NCBI GenBank assembly: GCA_009783495.1
Contig: WRDJ01000022.1
Coordinates: forward strand, 1-7,882
Reading direction: 5' to 3'
DNA: 7,882 nucleotides
From: Clostridiales bacterium
Lineage (GTDB): Bacteria > Bacillota > Dehalobacteriia > UBA4068
Positions 1 through 5,912 of the stretch are shown piece after piece. Within the stretch, counting starts at the first letter, position 1, and each line of letters begins with the position of its first letter. The notes below the pieces were generated by a model. That model did not search any database. It was given only the letters and a program-made list of their open reading frames with translations, and was not told the origin of the DNA. The translations under genes were made by a program, and so were the position numbers.

Positions 1-1074
1 CGCACGGAGGAGCGGATGTCCGTTGAAACGGCGCGCAAGGCCGTTGATCTCGCCGTCAAAAACGGCGGGAAACGGCTCGGGCTGATTTTCTTCGGCGGGG
101 AACCGCTGCTTTGCCGCGGCCTGATCGAAGAAACGGTCGCCTATGCCCGGGAAAAGGCCAAAGAGGACGGGCGGGAGAAGTTTTTCCACAAGCTGACCAC
201 CAACGGCCTGCTGCTCGACGAGGCGTTTCTGCGCTATGCCCGCGAGAACGACGTTTTCATCGCCCTTTCGCTTGACGGCACAGAAAAAGCGCATGACGCG
301 CACAGGAAGCTGGCCGGCGGCGGCCCCACGCATGGGCGGGTTGCCGAGGCGGCGGAACGTCTGCTGCTCTCTTTTCCCTATGCGCCGGCTCTCATGACGG
401 TCAACCCCGACACCGTGCAATATTATTGCCAATCGGTGGAATACCTCTATGCGCTCGGCTTCCGCTATATAGTATGCTCGCTGAATTATGCCGCCGACTG
501 GGACAAAACGGCGCTCGGCGAATTGAAACGGCAGTATAACGAAATGGCCTCTTTTTATTACGAGCACAGCGTCGCCGAAGACAAATTTTATCTCAGCCCC
601 TTCGAGGTCAAGATAAGCAGCCACGTACATAACAAGACATATTGCCACGAACGCTGCGAGCTGGGCCAGCACCAGCTTTCAGTCTCGCCGGACGGCGGGA
701 TATATCCTTGCGTGCAGTTTGTGGGCGACGGCCGCTATCAGATCGGCGGCGTATATAACGGCATAGACGAAGAGGCCCGCGCCGCTTTATATGTGCGCAA
801 CGAAAGGGAAAAACCGGGCTGCGACGTCTGCTCGATCCAAAAACGCTGCAACCATTATTGCGCCTGTTTGAACAAGCAGGCCACCGGCAGCATTGACGCC
901 GTTTCGGAGGTGCTTTGCGCCCATGAACGCATCATTCTGCCGATCGCCGACCGCGTCGCCGCGCGCTTATATAAGAAACGCAGCCCCATGTTTATCCAGA
1001 AGCATTATAATGACTTTTATCCGCTGATTTCGCTGGCCGAGGACAAGACTGCAAAAAGCCGCCCGCCCGGATGA
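1..1074 (+). CDS. Radical SAM/SPASM domain protein, probable peptide maturase (5' partial)
   Basis: This is a radical S-adenosylmethionine enzyme with a C-terminal SPASM domain binding auxiliary iron-sulfur clusters. The frame is open to base 1 (reading RTEER before the ATG at 16), so that ATG is probably an internal Met. The CxxxCxxC motif for the SAM cluster normally lies just before such a segment and must be outside the window. Residues below count from the ATG at 16. GGEPLL at 27-32 is the SAM-binding GGE motif, TTNG and LSLDG follow, and the SPASM cysteines are C214, C232, C269, C272, C278, C282 and C301, close to the family pattern (CX2CX5CX3C is exact). Enzymes of this class commonly install thioether or other crosslinks in ribosomal peptides. 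The segment YLYALGFRYIVCSLNY and the C-terminal IQKHYNDFYP resemble, from memory, maturases of Cys-rich or CXXX-repeat peptides; that subfamily is a guess. No precursor peptide is visible downstream, so any partner would lie upstream. A terminator separates it from the pst operon. Confidence 0.9.
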   Translation, partial: RTEERMSVETARKAVDLAVKNGGKRLGLIFFGGEPLLCRGLIEETVAYAREKAKEDGREKFFHKLTTNGLLLDEAFLRYARENDVFIALSLDGTEKAHDAHRKLAGGGPTHGRVAEAAERLLLSFPYAPALMTVNPDTVQYYCQSVEYLYALGFRYIVCSLNYAADWDKTALGELKRQYNEMASFYYEHSVAEDKFYLSPFEVKISSHVHNKTYCHERCELGQHQLSVSPDGGIYPCVQFVGDGRYQIGGVYNGIDEEARAALYVRNEREKPGCDVCSIQKRCNHYCACLNKQATGSIDAVSEVLCAHERIILPIADRVAARLYKKRSPMFIQKHYNDFYPLISLAEDKTAKSRPPG

Positions 1075-1105
1075 GCGCCGCGGCTTGCATTTTATATTTT
1101 CTCCG

Positions 1106-1130
1106 CCTCCCCGTGAGTGGGAGGTTTTTT
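1106..1130 (+). terminator. Intrinsic terminator after the radical SAM gene
   Basis: CCTCCC at 1106-1111 pairs with GGGAGG at 1119-1124 around a 7-base loop, and six T follow directly at 1125-1130. This is a compact rho-independent terminator 32 bases past the stop codon. A weaker hairpin, AAGCCGC 1056-1062 with GCGGCTT 1080-1086, overlaps the end of the gene and may add to it. It insulates the pst operon from upstream transcription. Confidence 0.75.
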
Positions 1131-1146
1131 ATGTAAAGAGGCGGAT

Positions 1147-1185
1147 TTTACGCAGATTTTACATATGCTTGTTTTTCTTTTGACG
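1147..1185 (+). promoter_or_regulatory. Putative PHO box: four hexamers with 11-bp period
   Basis: Hexamers start at 1147 (TTTACG), 1158 (TTTACA), 1169 (TTGTTT) and 1180 (TTGACG), exactly 11 bp apart. The first two sit in a perfect direct repeat, GATTTTAC at 1144-1151 and 1155-1162. The known Gram-positive PhoP box is a set of TT(A/T/C)ACA-like hexamers with 5-bp spacers, usually four copies. Three of the four copies here fit well and the third is poor. Its place directly before pstS, with phoB and phoR in the same operon, supports binding by the PhoB encoded here and autoregulation. Confidence 0.7.
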
Positions 1186-1208
1186 TTCTCCGTTTACTGT
1201 TGAATCAT
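1180..1208 (+). promoter_or_regulatory. Putative pst operon promoter
   Basis: TTGACG at 1180-1185 could serve as a -35 element and AATCAT at 1203-1208 as a poor -10 element (4 of 6 matches) with a 17-bp spacer. The fourth PHO-box hexamer coincides with this -35, as in activated PhoP-dependent promoters. Transcription would start near 1215, just before the ribosome binding site. The weak -10 fits an activator-dependent promoter but makes the exact start uncertain. Confidence 0.45.
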
Positions 1209-1220
1209 AAAAGAAAAAGC

Positions 1221-1226
1221 GGAGGA
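1221..1226 (+). promoter_or_regulatory. Ribosome binding site of pstS
   Basis: GGAGGA lies 6 bases before the ATG at 1233 and directly abuts an in-frame ATG at 1227, which is too close to use. It also excludes the in-frame TTG at 1200, which lies upstream of it. The site therefore fixes the start at 1233, where a well-formed lipoprotein signal peptide begins. Confidence 0.85.
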
Positions 1227-1232
1227 ATGATT

Positions 1233-2066
1233 ATGAGAAAAATTTTTGCCGTCGCCCTGTCTTTGCTGCTCGCCCTTACGATGCTTGCCGGCTGCACCCA
1301 AAGTTTCGACCCCGAAAAAGCCATTACCGTCATAGACCGCGAGCCGGGCAGCGGCACGCGCGATGCCTTTTTGAGCCTTTTTAGCATCGCGGTCGCCGAT
1401 GTCTACAAAGAAGCGGCTACCGCCGACAAAACCTCCTTGGTTTTGGGCCAGGTCAAGAGCAACCCTCAAGCCATCGGCTATATTTCGCTCGGTTCGCTGA
1501 ACGACACGGTCAAGGCGCTGAAAGTTGACGGGGCCGATCCGACGGCGGCCAACGTCAAAAACGGTACATATGCGATACAGAGGCCGTTCTATGTCGCTTA
1601 TAAAGACACATTGAGCGCCCCGGCCCAGGATTTCCTTAACTTTATCCTCTCAAAAGACGGTCAGAAAGTCATCGGGGATTTCGGCTGCATTGCCATCAAT
1701 GACAATGCGCCCGCCTTCAGCAGCAGCAATGCCTCCGGGACGATCAAGGTCGGCGGTTCCTCTTCCGTCACACCTGTCATGGAAAAGCTCAAGGAAGCCT
1801 ATGAGAAGATCAACAAAAACGCCAAGATCGAATTGTTCGAGACCGATTCCGGCGAGGGGATGACCGGTACTAGCAACGGCAACTATGATATAGGCATGGC
1901 CAGCCGTGCCCTTAAAGACGCTGAAAAGGAAACGCTCGCCGACAGACAGATCGCCATTGACGGCATCGCCATCATCGTGAACAAGAACAACCCTCTGGAT
2001 AACGTCACCAAAGAGCAGGTGAAGAAGATTTATACCGGGGAGTATAAGAAGTGGGGCGCCTTTTGA
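1233..2066 (+). CDS. pstS: Phosphate-binding lipoprotein PstS with swapped (circularly permuted) halves
   Basis: This is the substrate-binding lipoprotein of the high-affinity phosphate ABC transporter, 277 residues long. A signal peptide (residues 1-20) ends in the lipobox LAGC with lipidated C21. Residues about 29-155 match the usual C-terminal part of PstS: ITVIDREPGSGTRD at 31-44, AIGYISLGSL at 80-89, then VDGADPTAANVKNGTY and FILSKDGQKVI. After a Ser/Asn-rich linker (about 156-168), residues 169-277 match the usual N-terminal part: GTIKVGGSSSVTP at 169-181, the DSGEGMTG loop from 205, DIGMASR at 219-225, and VTKEQVKKIYTGEYKKW, which in ordinary PstS leads straight into the ITVIDREPGSGTRD region. 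The chain stops three residues after that Trp-containing motif (YKKWGAF). Each ligand-loop motif occurs once and the frame is unbroken, so a working fold with new termini is likely. The stop overlaps the pstC ATG by one base. The assignment to PstS is firm; phosphate binding by the permuted form is inferred. Confidence 0.93.
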   Translation: MRKIFAVALSLLLALTMLAGCTQSFDPEKAITVIDREPGSGTRDAFLSLFSIAVADVYKEAATADKTSLVLGQVKSNPQAIGYISLGSLNDTVKALKVDGADPTAANVKNGTYAIQRPFYVAYKDTLSAPAQDFLNFILSKDGQKVIGDFGCIAINDNAPAFSSSNASGTIKVGGSSSVTPVMEKLKEAYEKINKNAKIELFETDSGEGMTGTSNGNYDIGMASRALKDAEKETLADRQIAIDGIAIIVNKNNPLDNVTKEQVKKIYTGEYKKWGAF

Positions 2067-2971
2067 TGAAAGTGCGCTTGCAGGAAAAAATCAAGCCGCT
2101 GTGGCGCCGCTTCGCCGATAAAGAATTGCTCGCCCGCGGTATTTTCCTGCTTTCAGCCCTGACCGCCATTTTGGCGGTGGGGCTGATTTGCTTGTTTTTG
2201 TTCGCCAGAGGCCTGCCTGCGATGGGGGAGATTGGCGTTTTCAAGTTCCTGCTGGGCAAGAATTGGTTCCCCACCGAGACGCCGCCCGTTTTCGGCATCC
2301 TGCCCATGATTGTCGGCAGCATTTATGTGACGGCGGGCGCGATCCTCTTCGGCGTGCCCATCGGCGTTTTCACGGCGGTATTCATGGCCAAGGTCTGCCC
2401 CAAGCCGCTTTATAAAAGGCTCAAGCCGGCCGTGGATCTGCTGGCTGGCATCCCTTCGGTGGTTTACGGGTTTTTCGGCATGATGGTGCTGGTGCCGCTG
2501 GTACGCAGCCTTTTCGGCGGCGACGGCAACAGCATTTTGACCGCCTCCATGCTGTTGGGCATCATGATTTTGCCTACGGTCATCGGCATTTCGGAAAGCG
2601 CCCTGCGCGCCGTGCCGGGGGAGCTTTACGAGGGGGCGCTGGCGCTGGGGGCCAGTCATGAACGGGCCGTATTCAGCGTCATCCTGCCGGCCGCCAAATC
2701 CGGCGTGATGGCGGCGGTGGTTTTGGGCATCGGGCGCGCCATCGGCGAGACCATGGCGGTGAAAATGGTGGCGGGCAACCAGGTTTTGCTGCGCATGCCC
2801 GGCGAGTTCCTCAAAGGGGTGCGCACGCTCACGGCCAATGTGGTCATTGAAATGGGCTATGCGGAAGGGCTGCACAAGGAGGCGCTGATCGCCACCGGGG
2901 TGGTGCTTTTCGTCTTTATACTCATCATCAACCTGCTTTTCTCTGTCCTGAAAAGGAGGGGCGCGAAATGA
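2066..2971 (+). CDS. pstC: Phosphate ABC transporter permease PstC
   Basis: One of the two membrane subunits forming the phosphate channel in the PstSCAB complex; 301 residues from the ATG at 2066. The first membrane segment is at about 26-47, followed by an external stretch and further hydrophobic segments starting near 77. GIPSVVYG at 128-135 is a motif shared by PstC and PstA. The cytoplasmic EAA-type loop, which docks on PstB, runs from about 186 to 213 (ELYEGALALGASHERAVF and on). GRAIGETMAV lies in the following membrane region and is characteristic of the family. The ATG overlaps the pstS stop as TGATG, with only a weak GTGGGG before it. An in-frame GTG at 2051 is a possible alternative start: GGGGAG at 2037-2042 is 8 bases before it and would add five residues. 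Confidence 0.95.
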   Translation: MKVRLQEKIKPLWRRFADKELLARGIFLLSALTAILAVGLICLFLFARGLPAMGEIGVFKFLLGKNWFPTETPPVFGILPMIVGSIYVTAGAILFGVPIGVFTAVFMAKVCPKPLYKRLKPAVDLLAGIPSVVYGFFGMMVLVPLVRSLFGGDGNSILTASMLLGIMILPTVIGISESALRAVPGELYEGALALGASHERAVFSVILPAAKSGVMAAVVLGIGRAIGETMAVKMVAGNQVLLRMPGEFLKGVRTLTANVVIEMGYAEGLHKEALIATGVVLFVFILIINLLFSVLKRRGAK

Positions 2972-3795
2972 AAATCGGGAAAAAACCCAAGGACAGAATA
3001 CTCTCCGCGCTCACTTGGGGCTGCGCCGCGCTCACTTTTTCCGTGTTGCTTTTTTTGATCGGCTATATATTGATAAACGGCATCCCCTATCTCAAGCCTT
3101 CCCTCTTCGCGTTTAAATATAACAGCGAAAACGTCTCGCTTTTTCCCGCGCTGATGACCACGATTATGGCGGTGGCCCTTTCTCTTTTGATCGCCGTGCC
3201 CTTCGGCCTCTTCACCGCCGTCTATCTGGTGGAATATGCGCGGCGCGGCAATCGGCTGGTCGGCCTGGTTCGCGTGACGGCGGAGACCTTGGGCGGCATC
3301 CCTTCCATTGTCTACGGGCTTTTCGGCGCGCTCTTTTTTGTGGTCTGGCTGGGCTGGGGCTATTCTTTGCTGGCCGGCAGCTTCACCTTGGCCGTAATGA
3401 TCCTGCCGCTTGTCATCCGCACAACGGAGGAAAGCCTGAAAGCCGTTCCCGATGCCTTCCGTGAGGGTTCTTTCGGGCTGGGCGCAGGAAGGCTGCGCAC
3501 CGTTTTCAAGATCGTGCTGCCGGCGGCCTTGCCCGGCATCCTGGCCGGGGTGATTCTGGCTGTCGGGCGCATCGTGGGGGAGACCGCCGCGCTCATCTAT
3601 ACCTTGGGCAATGTGGCCAAAATGCCAGAGAACATTTTCGCCTCTGGACGGACGCTGGCTTTGCACATGTATTCGCTTTCCGGCGAGGCCCTGCACACGG
3701 GCCAGGCTTTTGCCACGGCGGTGGTTTTGCTCGTCGTGGTCGCCGGCATCAACGCGCTCTCCGCCGCGGCGGCCAAAAAAATTGCAAAGAGGTGA
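2968..3795 (+). CDS. pstA: Phosphate ABC transporter permease PstA
   Basis: The second channel subunit of PstSCAB, 275 residues, paralogous to PstC. Its first membrane segment is at about 18-38 ([18 protein letters not shown]), and later segments include [33 protein letters not shown] at 109-117 and the EAA-like loop [18 protein letters not shown], followed by [10 protein letters not shown], match the family, as does [15 protein letters not shown]. Length is typical. The start is firm: AGGAGG at 2954-2959 is 8 bases before the ATG. Start and pstC stop overlap by four bases (ATGA), which suggests coupled translation and equal production of the two permeases. Confidence 0.95.
   Translation: MKIGKKPKDRILSALTWGCAALTFSVLLFLIGYILINGIPYLKPSLFAFKYNSENVSLFPALMTTIMAVALSLLIAVPFGLFTAVYLVEYARRGNRLVGLVRVTAETLGGIPSIVYGLFGALFFVVWLGWGYSLLAGSFTLAVMILPLVIRTTEESLKAVPDAFREGSFGLGAGRLRTVFKIVLPAALPGILAGVILAVGRIVGETAALIYTLGNVAKMPENIFASGRTLALHMYSLSGEALHTGQAFATAVVLLVVVAGINALSAAAAKKIAKR
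3788..3794 (+). promoter_or_regulatory. Ribosome binding site of pstB
   Basis: AGAGGTG lies 5 bases before the GTG at 3800. An ATG at 3798 overlaps this GTG but is in another frame, encoding only a short unrelated peptide (MWKNSCC and on). The PstB-like frame starts at the GTG. Confidence 0.7.
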
Positions 3796-3799
3796 CAAT

Positions 3800-4549
3800 G
3801 TGGAAAAATTCGTGTTGCGCAATGTTGATTTGTGGTATAATGATTTCAAGGCGTTAAAGGGCGTCACCATGGATATTGATTCCAATGGCATCACCGCTTT
3901 CATCGGGCCTTCCGGCTGCGGCAAATCCACGCTCATCAAGAGCTTAAACCGCATGAACGACCTCATCGAGGGCTGCCGCATCACGGGGGAAATTTTGCTT
4001 GACGGCAGGAATGTCTATGGCGATGTCGAGGTAAACCTGCTGAGAAAGCGCGTCGGCATGGTCTTTCAGAAGCCCAACCCCTTTCCCATGAGCGTCTATG
4101 ACAACGTGGCTTTCGGCCCGCGCACCCACGGCGTCAAATCACGCTATAAACTGGACGAGATTGTGGAAAAATCCCTGCGCGCCGCCGCCATCTGGGATGA
4201 AGCCAAAGATCGGCTGAAAAAAAGCGCGCTCTCGCTTTCCGGGGGCCAGCAACAGCGGCTCTGCATCGCCAGGGCGCTTTCCGTCTCGCCGGAGGTTTTG
4301 CTGATGGACGAACCGACTTCTGCGCTCGACCCGATTTCCACTTCCAAAATAGAGGATTTGGTGATGGAGTTGAAAAATAATTATACGGTGGTCATCGTGA
4401 CGCATAATATGCAGCAGGCCACTCGCATCTCCGACCGCACCGCTTTCTTCCCGTTAGGGGAAATGGTGGAATACGGCGAGACGCAGCAGGTTTTTTCCAT
4501 GCCGCGCGACAAGCGTTGCGAAGATTATATCACAGGGAGGTTTGGCTGA
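3800..4549 (+). CDS. pstB: Phosphate ABC transporter ATPase PstB
   Basis: The ATP-hydrolysing subunit that drives phosphate import, on the cytoplasmic face of PstC and PstA. With the GTG start at 3800 it has 249 residues, the usual PstB size. All ABC motifs are present: Walker [10 protein letters not shown] at 36-44, Q-loop Q90 in VFQKPNPFP, signature LSGGQQQR at 146-153, Walker B VLLMDEP at 166-172 with catalytic E171, D-loop SALD ending at 177, and switch His H202 in [24 protein letters not shown] and [17 protein letters not shown] are strongly PstB-like. The frame extends upstream inside pstA, but that part matches nothing and lacks a ribosome binding site. The gene begins 4 bases after the pstA stop and its own stop overlaps phoU by one base. 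Confidence 0.96.
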   Translation: MEKFVLRNVDLWYNDFKALKGVTMDIDSNGITAFIGPSGCGKSTLIKSLNRMNDLIEGCRITGEILLDGRNVYGDVEVNLLRKRVGMVFQKPNPFPMSVYDNVAFGPRTHGVKSRYKLDEIVEKSLRAAAIWDEAKDRLKKSALSLSGGQQQRLCIARALSVSPEVLLMDEPTSALDPISTSKIEDLVMELKNNYTVVIVTHNMQQATRISDRTAFFPLGEMVEYGETQQVFSMPRDKRCEDYITGRFG

Positions 4550-5199
4550 TGCGAAATAAATTTGAAGAGCAGCTTTCTTTGCTCAACGACATGCTCATCG
4601 AAATGGGCTCGCTGATCGAGACGGCCATTGACATGGCGACGCGGGCCTTGAAGGAACAGGATATCGAGCTGGCGAAAAAGCTGATCGTTTTTGAAAAGGA
4701 AGTGGATCAGCAGGAAAAGGAGATCGAAGCCCTCTGCTTGAAGCTGCTTTTGCAGCAGCAGCCGGTGGCCAAAGACCTGCGGCTGATCTCGGCGGCATTG
4801 AAAATGATCACCGACATGGAGCGCATCGGCGACCAGGCCGAGGACATCGCGGAAATCACCATCATGCTGGCCGGCACGCCTTATGTCAAAAAGCTGGAGA
4901 ATATCCCGAAAATGGCGGCGGCCACGGCGAGGATGGTCACGGAAGCAATTGACGCCTTCGTGAAAAAAGACCTTGACCTGGCCCTGGAAGTCATCAAGCT
5001 TGACGACGTGGTTGACAAGCTCTTCGACACGGTAAAATTCAACCTGATCGAGGTGATCCGCGCCGACAGCGGCAACGGCGAACAGGCCGTTGATTTGCTG
5101 ATGGTCGCCAAATATTTCGAGCGCATCGGCGATCATGCGGTGAACATCGCCGAGTGGGTGGTTTTCTCCATCACGGGCAAACACTCCAGGGAAGCGTGA
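4549..5199 (+). CDS. phoU: Phosphate signalling protein PhoU
   Basis: A cytoplasmic all-helical regulator that links the Pst transporter to the PhoR kinase, dampening the Pho response when phosphate is plentiful. It has 216 residues, the family's usual length. It consists of two similar three-helix halves, each with the metal-binding ERxGD motif: DMERIGDQAED at 89-99 and YFERIGDHAVN at 189-199, about 100 residues apart. QQQPVAKDLRLISAALK is also typical. The start is the ATG at 4549, overlapping the pstB stop as TGATG, with GGGAGG at 4535-4540 8 bases before it. The reading frame continues upstream inside pstB without supporting features. Its place between the transporter and the two-component genes fits its bridging role. 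Confidence 0.95.
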   Translation: MRNKFEEQLSLLNDMLIEMGSLIETAIDMATRALKEQDIELAKKLIVFEKEVDQQEKEIEALCLKLLLQQQPVAKDLRLISAALKMITDMERIGDQAEDIAEITIMLAGTPYVKKLENIPKMAAATARMVTEAIDAFVKKDLDLALEVIKLDDVVDKLFDTVKFNLIEVIRADSGNGEQAVDLLMVAKYFERIGDHAVNIAEWVVFSITGKHSREA

Positions 5200-5222
5200 A
5201 GTTATGATAAAGGAACGGGGAC

Positions 5223-5906
5223 ATGCCGAAAATCTTTGTGGTGGAAGACGACGAGAATATCCGCGAGATCGTGATATATGCCCTGCAAGCCGTCGGGTTT
5301 GAGGCGCTGGGTTTTGAAACCGGCGCCGAGTTTTTCCCGGAAATGGAAAAAAGGCCGGAGCCGCCGGCCCTGGTCTTGCTCGACATCATGCTGCCGGAGG
5401 AGGATGGCTTCGCCATCTTGAAAAGGCTGCGCAACAGCCCGCGCTTTAAAAGCCTTCCCGTCATCATCATGACGGCGAAGAACAGCGAAGCTGACAAGGT
5501 GAAGGGGCTGAACATGGGCGCCGACGATTATGTGAGCAAGCCTTTCGGGGTGATGGAGCTGGTCTCGCGCGTCAACGCCGTGCTGCGCAGGAGCACAGCG
5601 CCCGCGGCCGGGGGCGAAAAGCTGGAATATAGCGAAATCACGCTGGATCACGCGCGGCGCGCCGTATACGCTCAGGGGGAGAAGTTGACCCTCACTTTTA
5701 AGGAATATGAGCTGCTGCGTTATCTGCTGGTCAACGCCGGGCTTGTGCTGAGCAGAGAGAAGCTTTTGGAAGCGGTCTGGGGCTTCGATTTCGAGGGCGA
5801 AAGCCGCACCGTGGATATGCACATCAGGACGCTGCGGCAGAAGCTGGGCGCGGCGGGGGAACACATCAAAACGGTGCGCAACGTCGGATATAGATTGGGA
5901 GAGTGA
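5223..5906 (+). CDS. phoB: Phosphate-responsive response regulator PhoB (PhoP), OmpR family
   Basis: A DNA-binding response regulator of 227 residues. The receiver domain (about 1-120) has acidic residues E8, D9 and D10, the phosphorylated D54 in LVLLDIMLP, T84 in IIMTAK and K106 in DDYVSKPF. The OmpR-type winged helix (about 130-227) includes LTFKEYELLRYLLVNAG, VWGFDFEGESRTVDMHIRTLRQKL and the ending IKTVRNVGYRL. It is expected to be phosphorylated by the PhoR encoded next and to activate the pst operon through the PHO box at 1147-1185. AAGGA at 5210-5214 lies 8 bases before the ATG. The 23-base gap after phoU shows no promoter or terminator, so it is probably cotranscribed. The name rests on context; receptor sequence alone would also fit RegX3, WalR-like and other OmpR-family members. 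Confidence 0.92.
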   Translation: MPKIFVVEDDENIREIVIYALQAVGFEALGFETGAEFFPEMEKRPEPPALVLLDIMLPEEDGFAILKRLRNSPRFKSLPVIIMTAKNSEADKVKGLNMGADDYVSKPFGVMELVSRVNAVLRRSTAPAAGGEKLEYSEITLDHARRAVYAQGEKLTLTFKEYELLRYLLVNAGLVLSREKLLEAVWGFDFEGESRTVDMHIRTLRQKLGAAGEHIKTVRNVGYRLGE

Positions 5907-5912
5907 TGACGG

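Noticed and set aside
1144..1165. The tandem 11-bp repeat as a CRISPR or iteron array
   Set aside because: There are only two near-identical units plus two degenerate ones, with no spacers and no nearby replication or cas gene; a regulator site explains it better.
1233..2066. pstS as a pseudogene or truncated copy
   Set aside because: At first sight the C-terminal end seems to be missing after YKKW. The missing half is found intact at the N-terminus, in frame and behind a good signal peptide, so the gene looks whole but permuted.
2153..2875. Open frame on the minus strand opposite pstC (240 codons)
   Set aside because: His- and Gln-rich translation of the opposite strand of a membrane protein gene; not a real gene.
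3611..3799. An N-terminal extension of PstB inside pstA
   Set aside because: The frame is open there, but the translation is Arg/Pro/Ser-rich and unlike PstB, and the ribosome binding site and normal length support GTG 3800.
2857..3984. Long open frame on the minus strand opposite pstA (375 codons)
   Set aside because: Low-complexity charged translation opposite a conserved permease gene, with no plausible start context; a shadow frame.
5200..5222. A separate promoter for phoB-phoR
   Set aside because: The gap is 23 bases, with a ribosome binding site and no recognisable -35/-10 pair. A promoter inside phoU cannot be excluded but none was evident.
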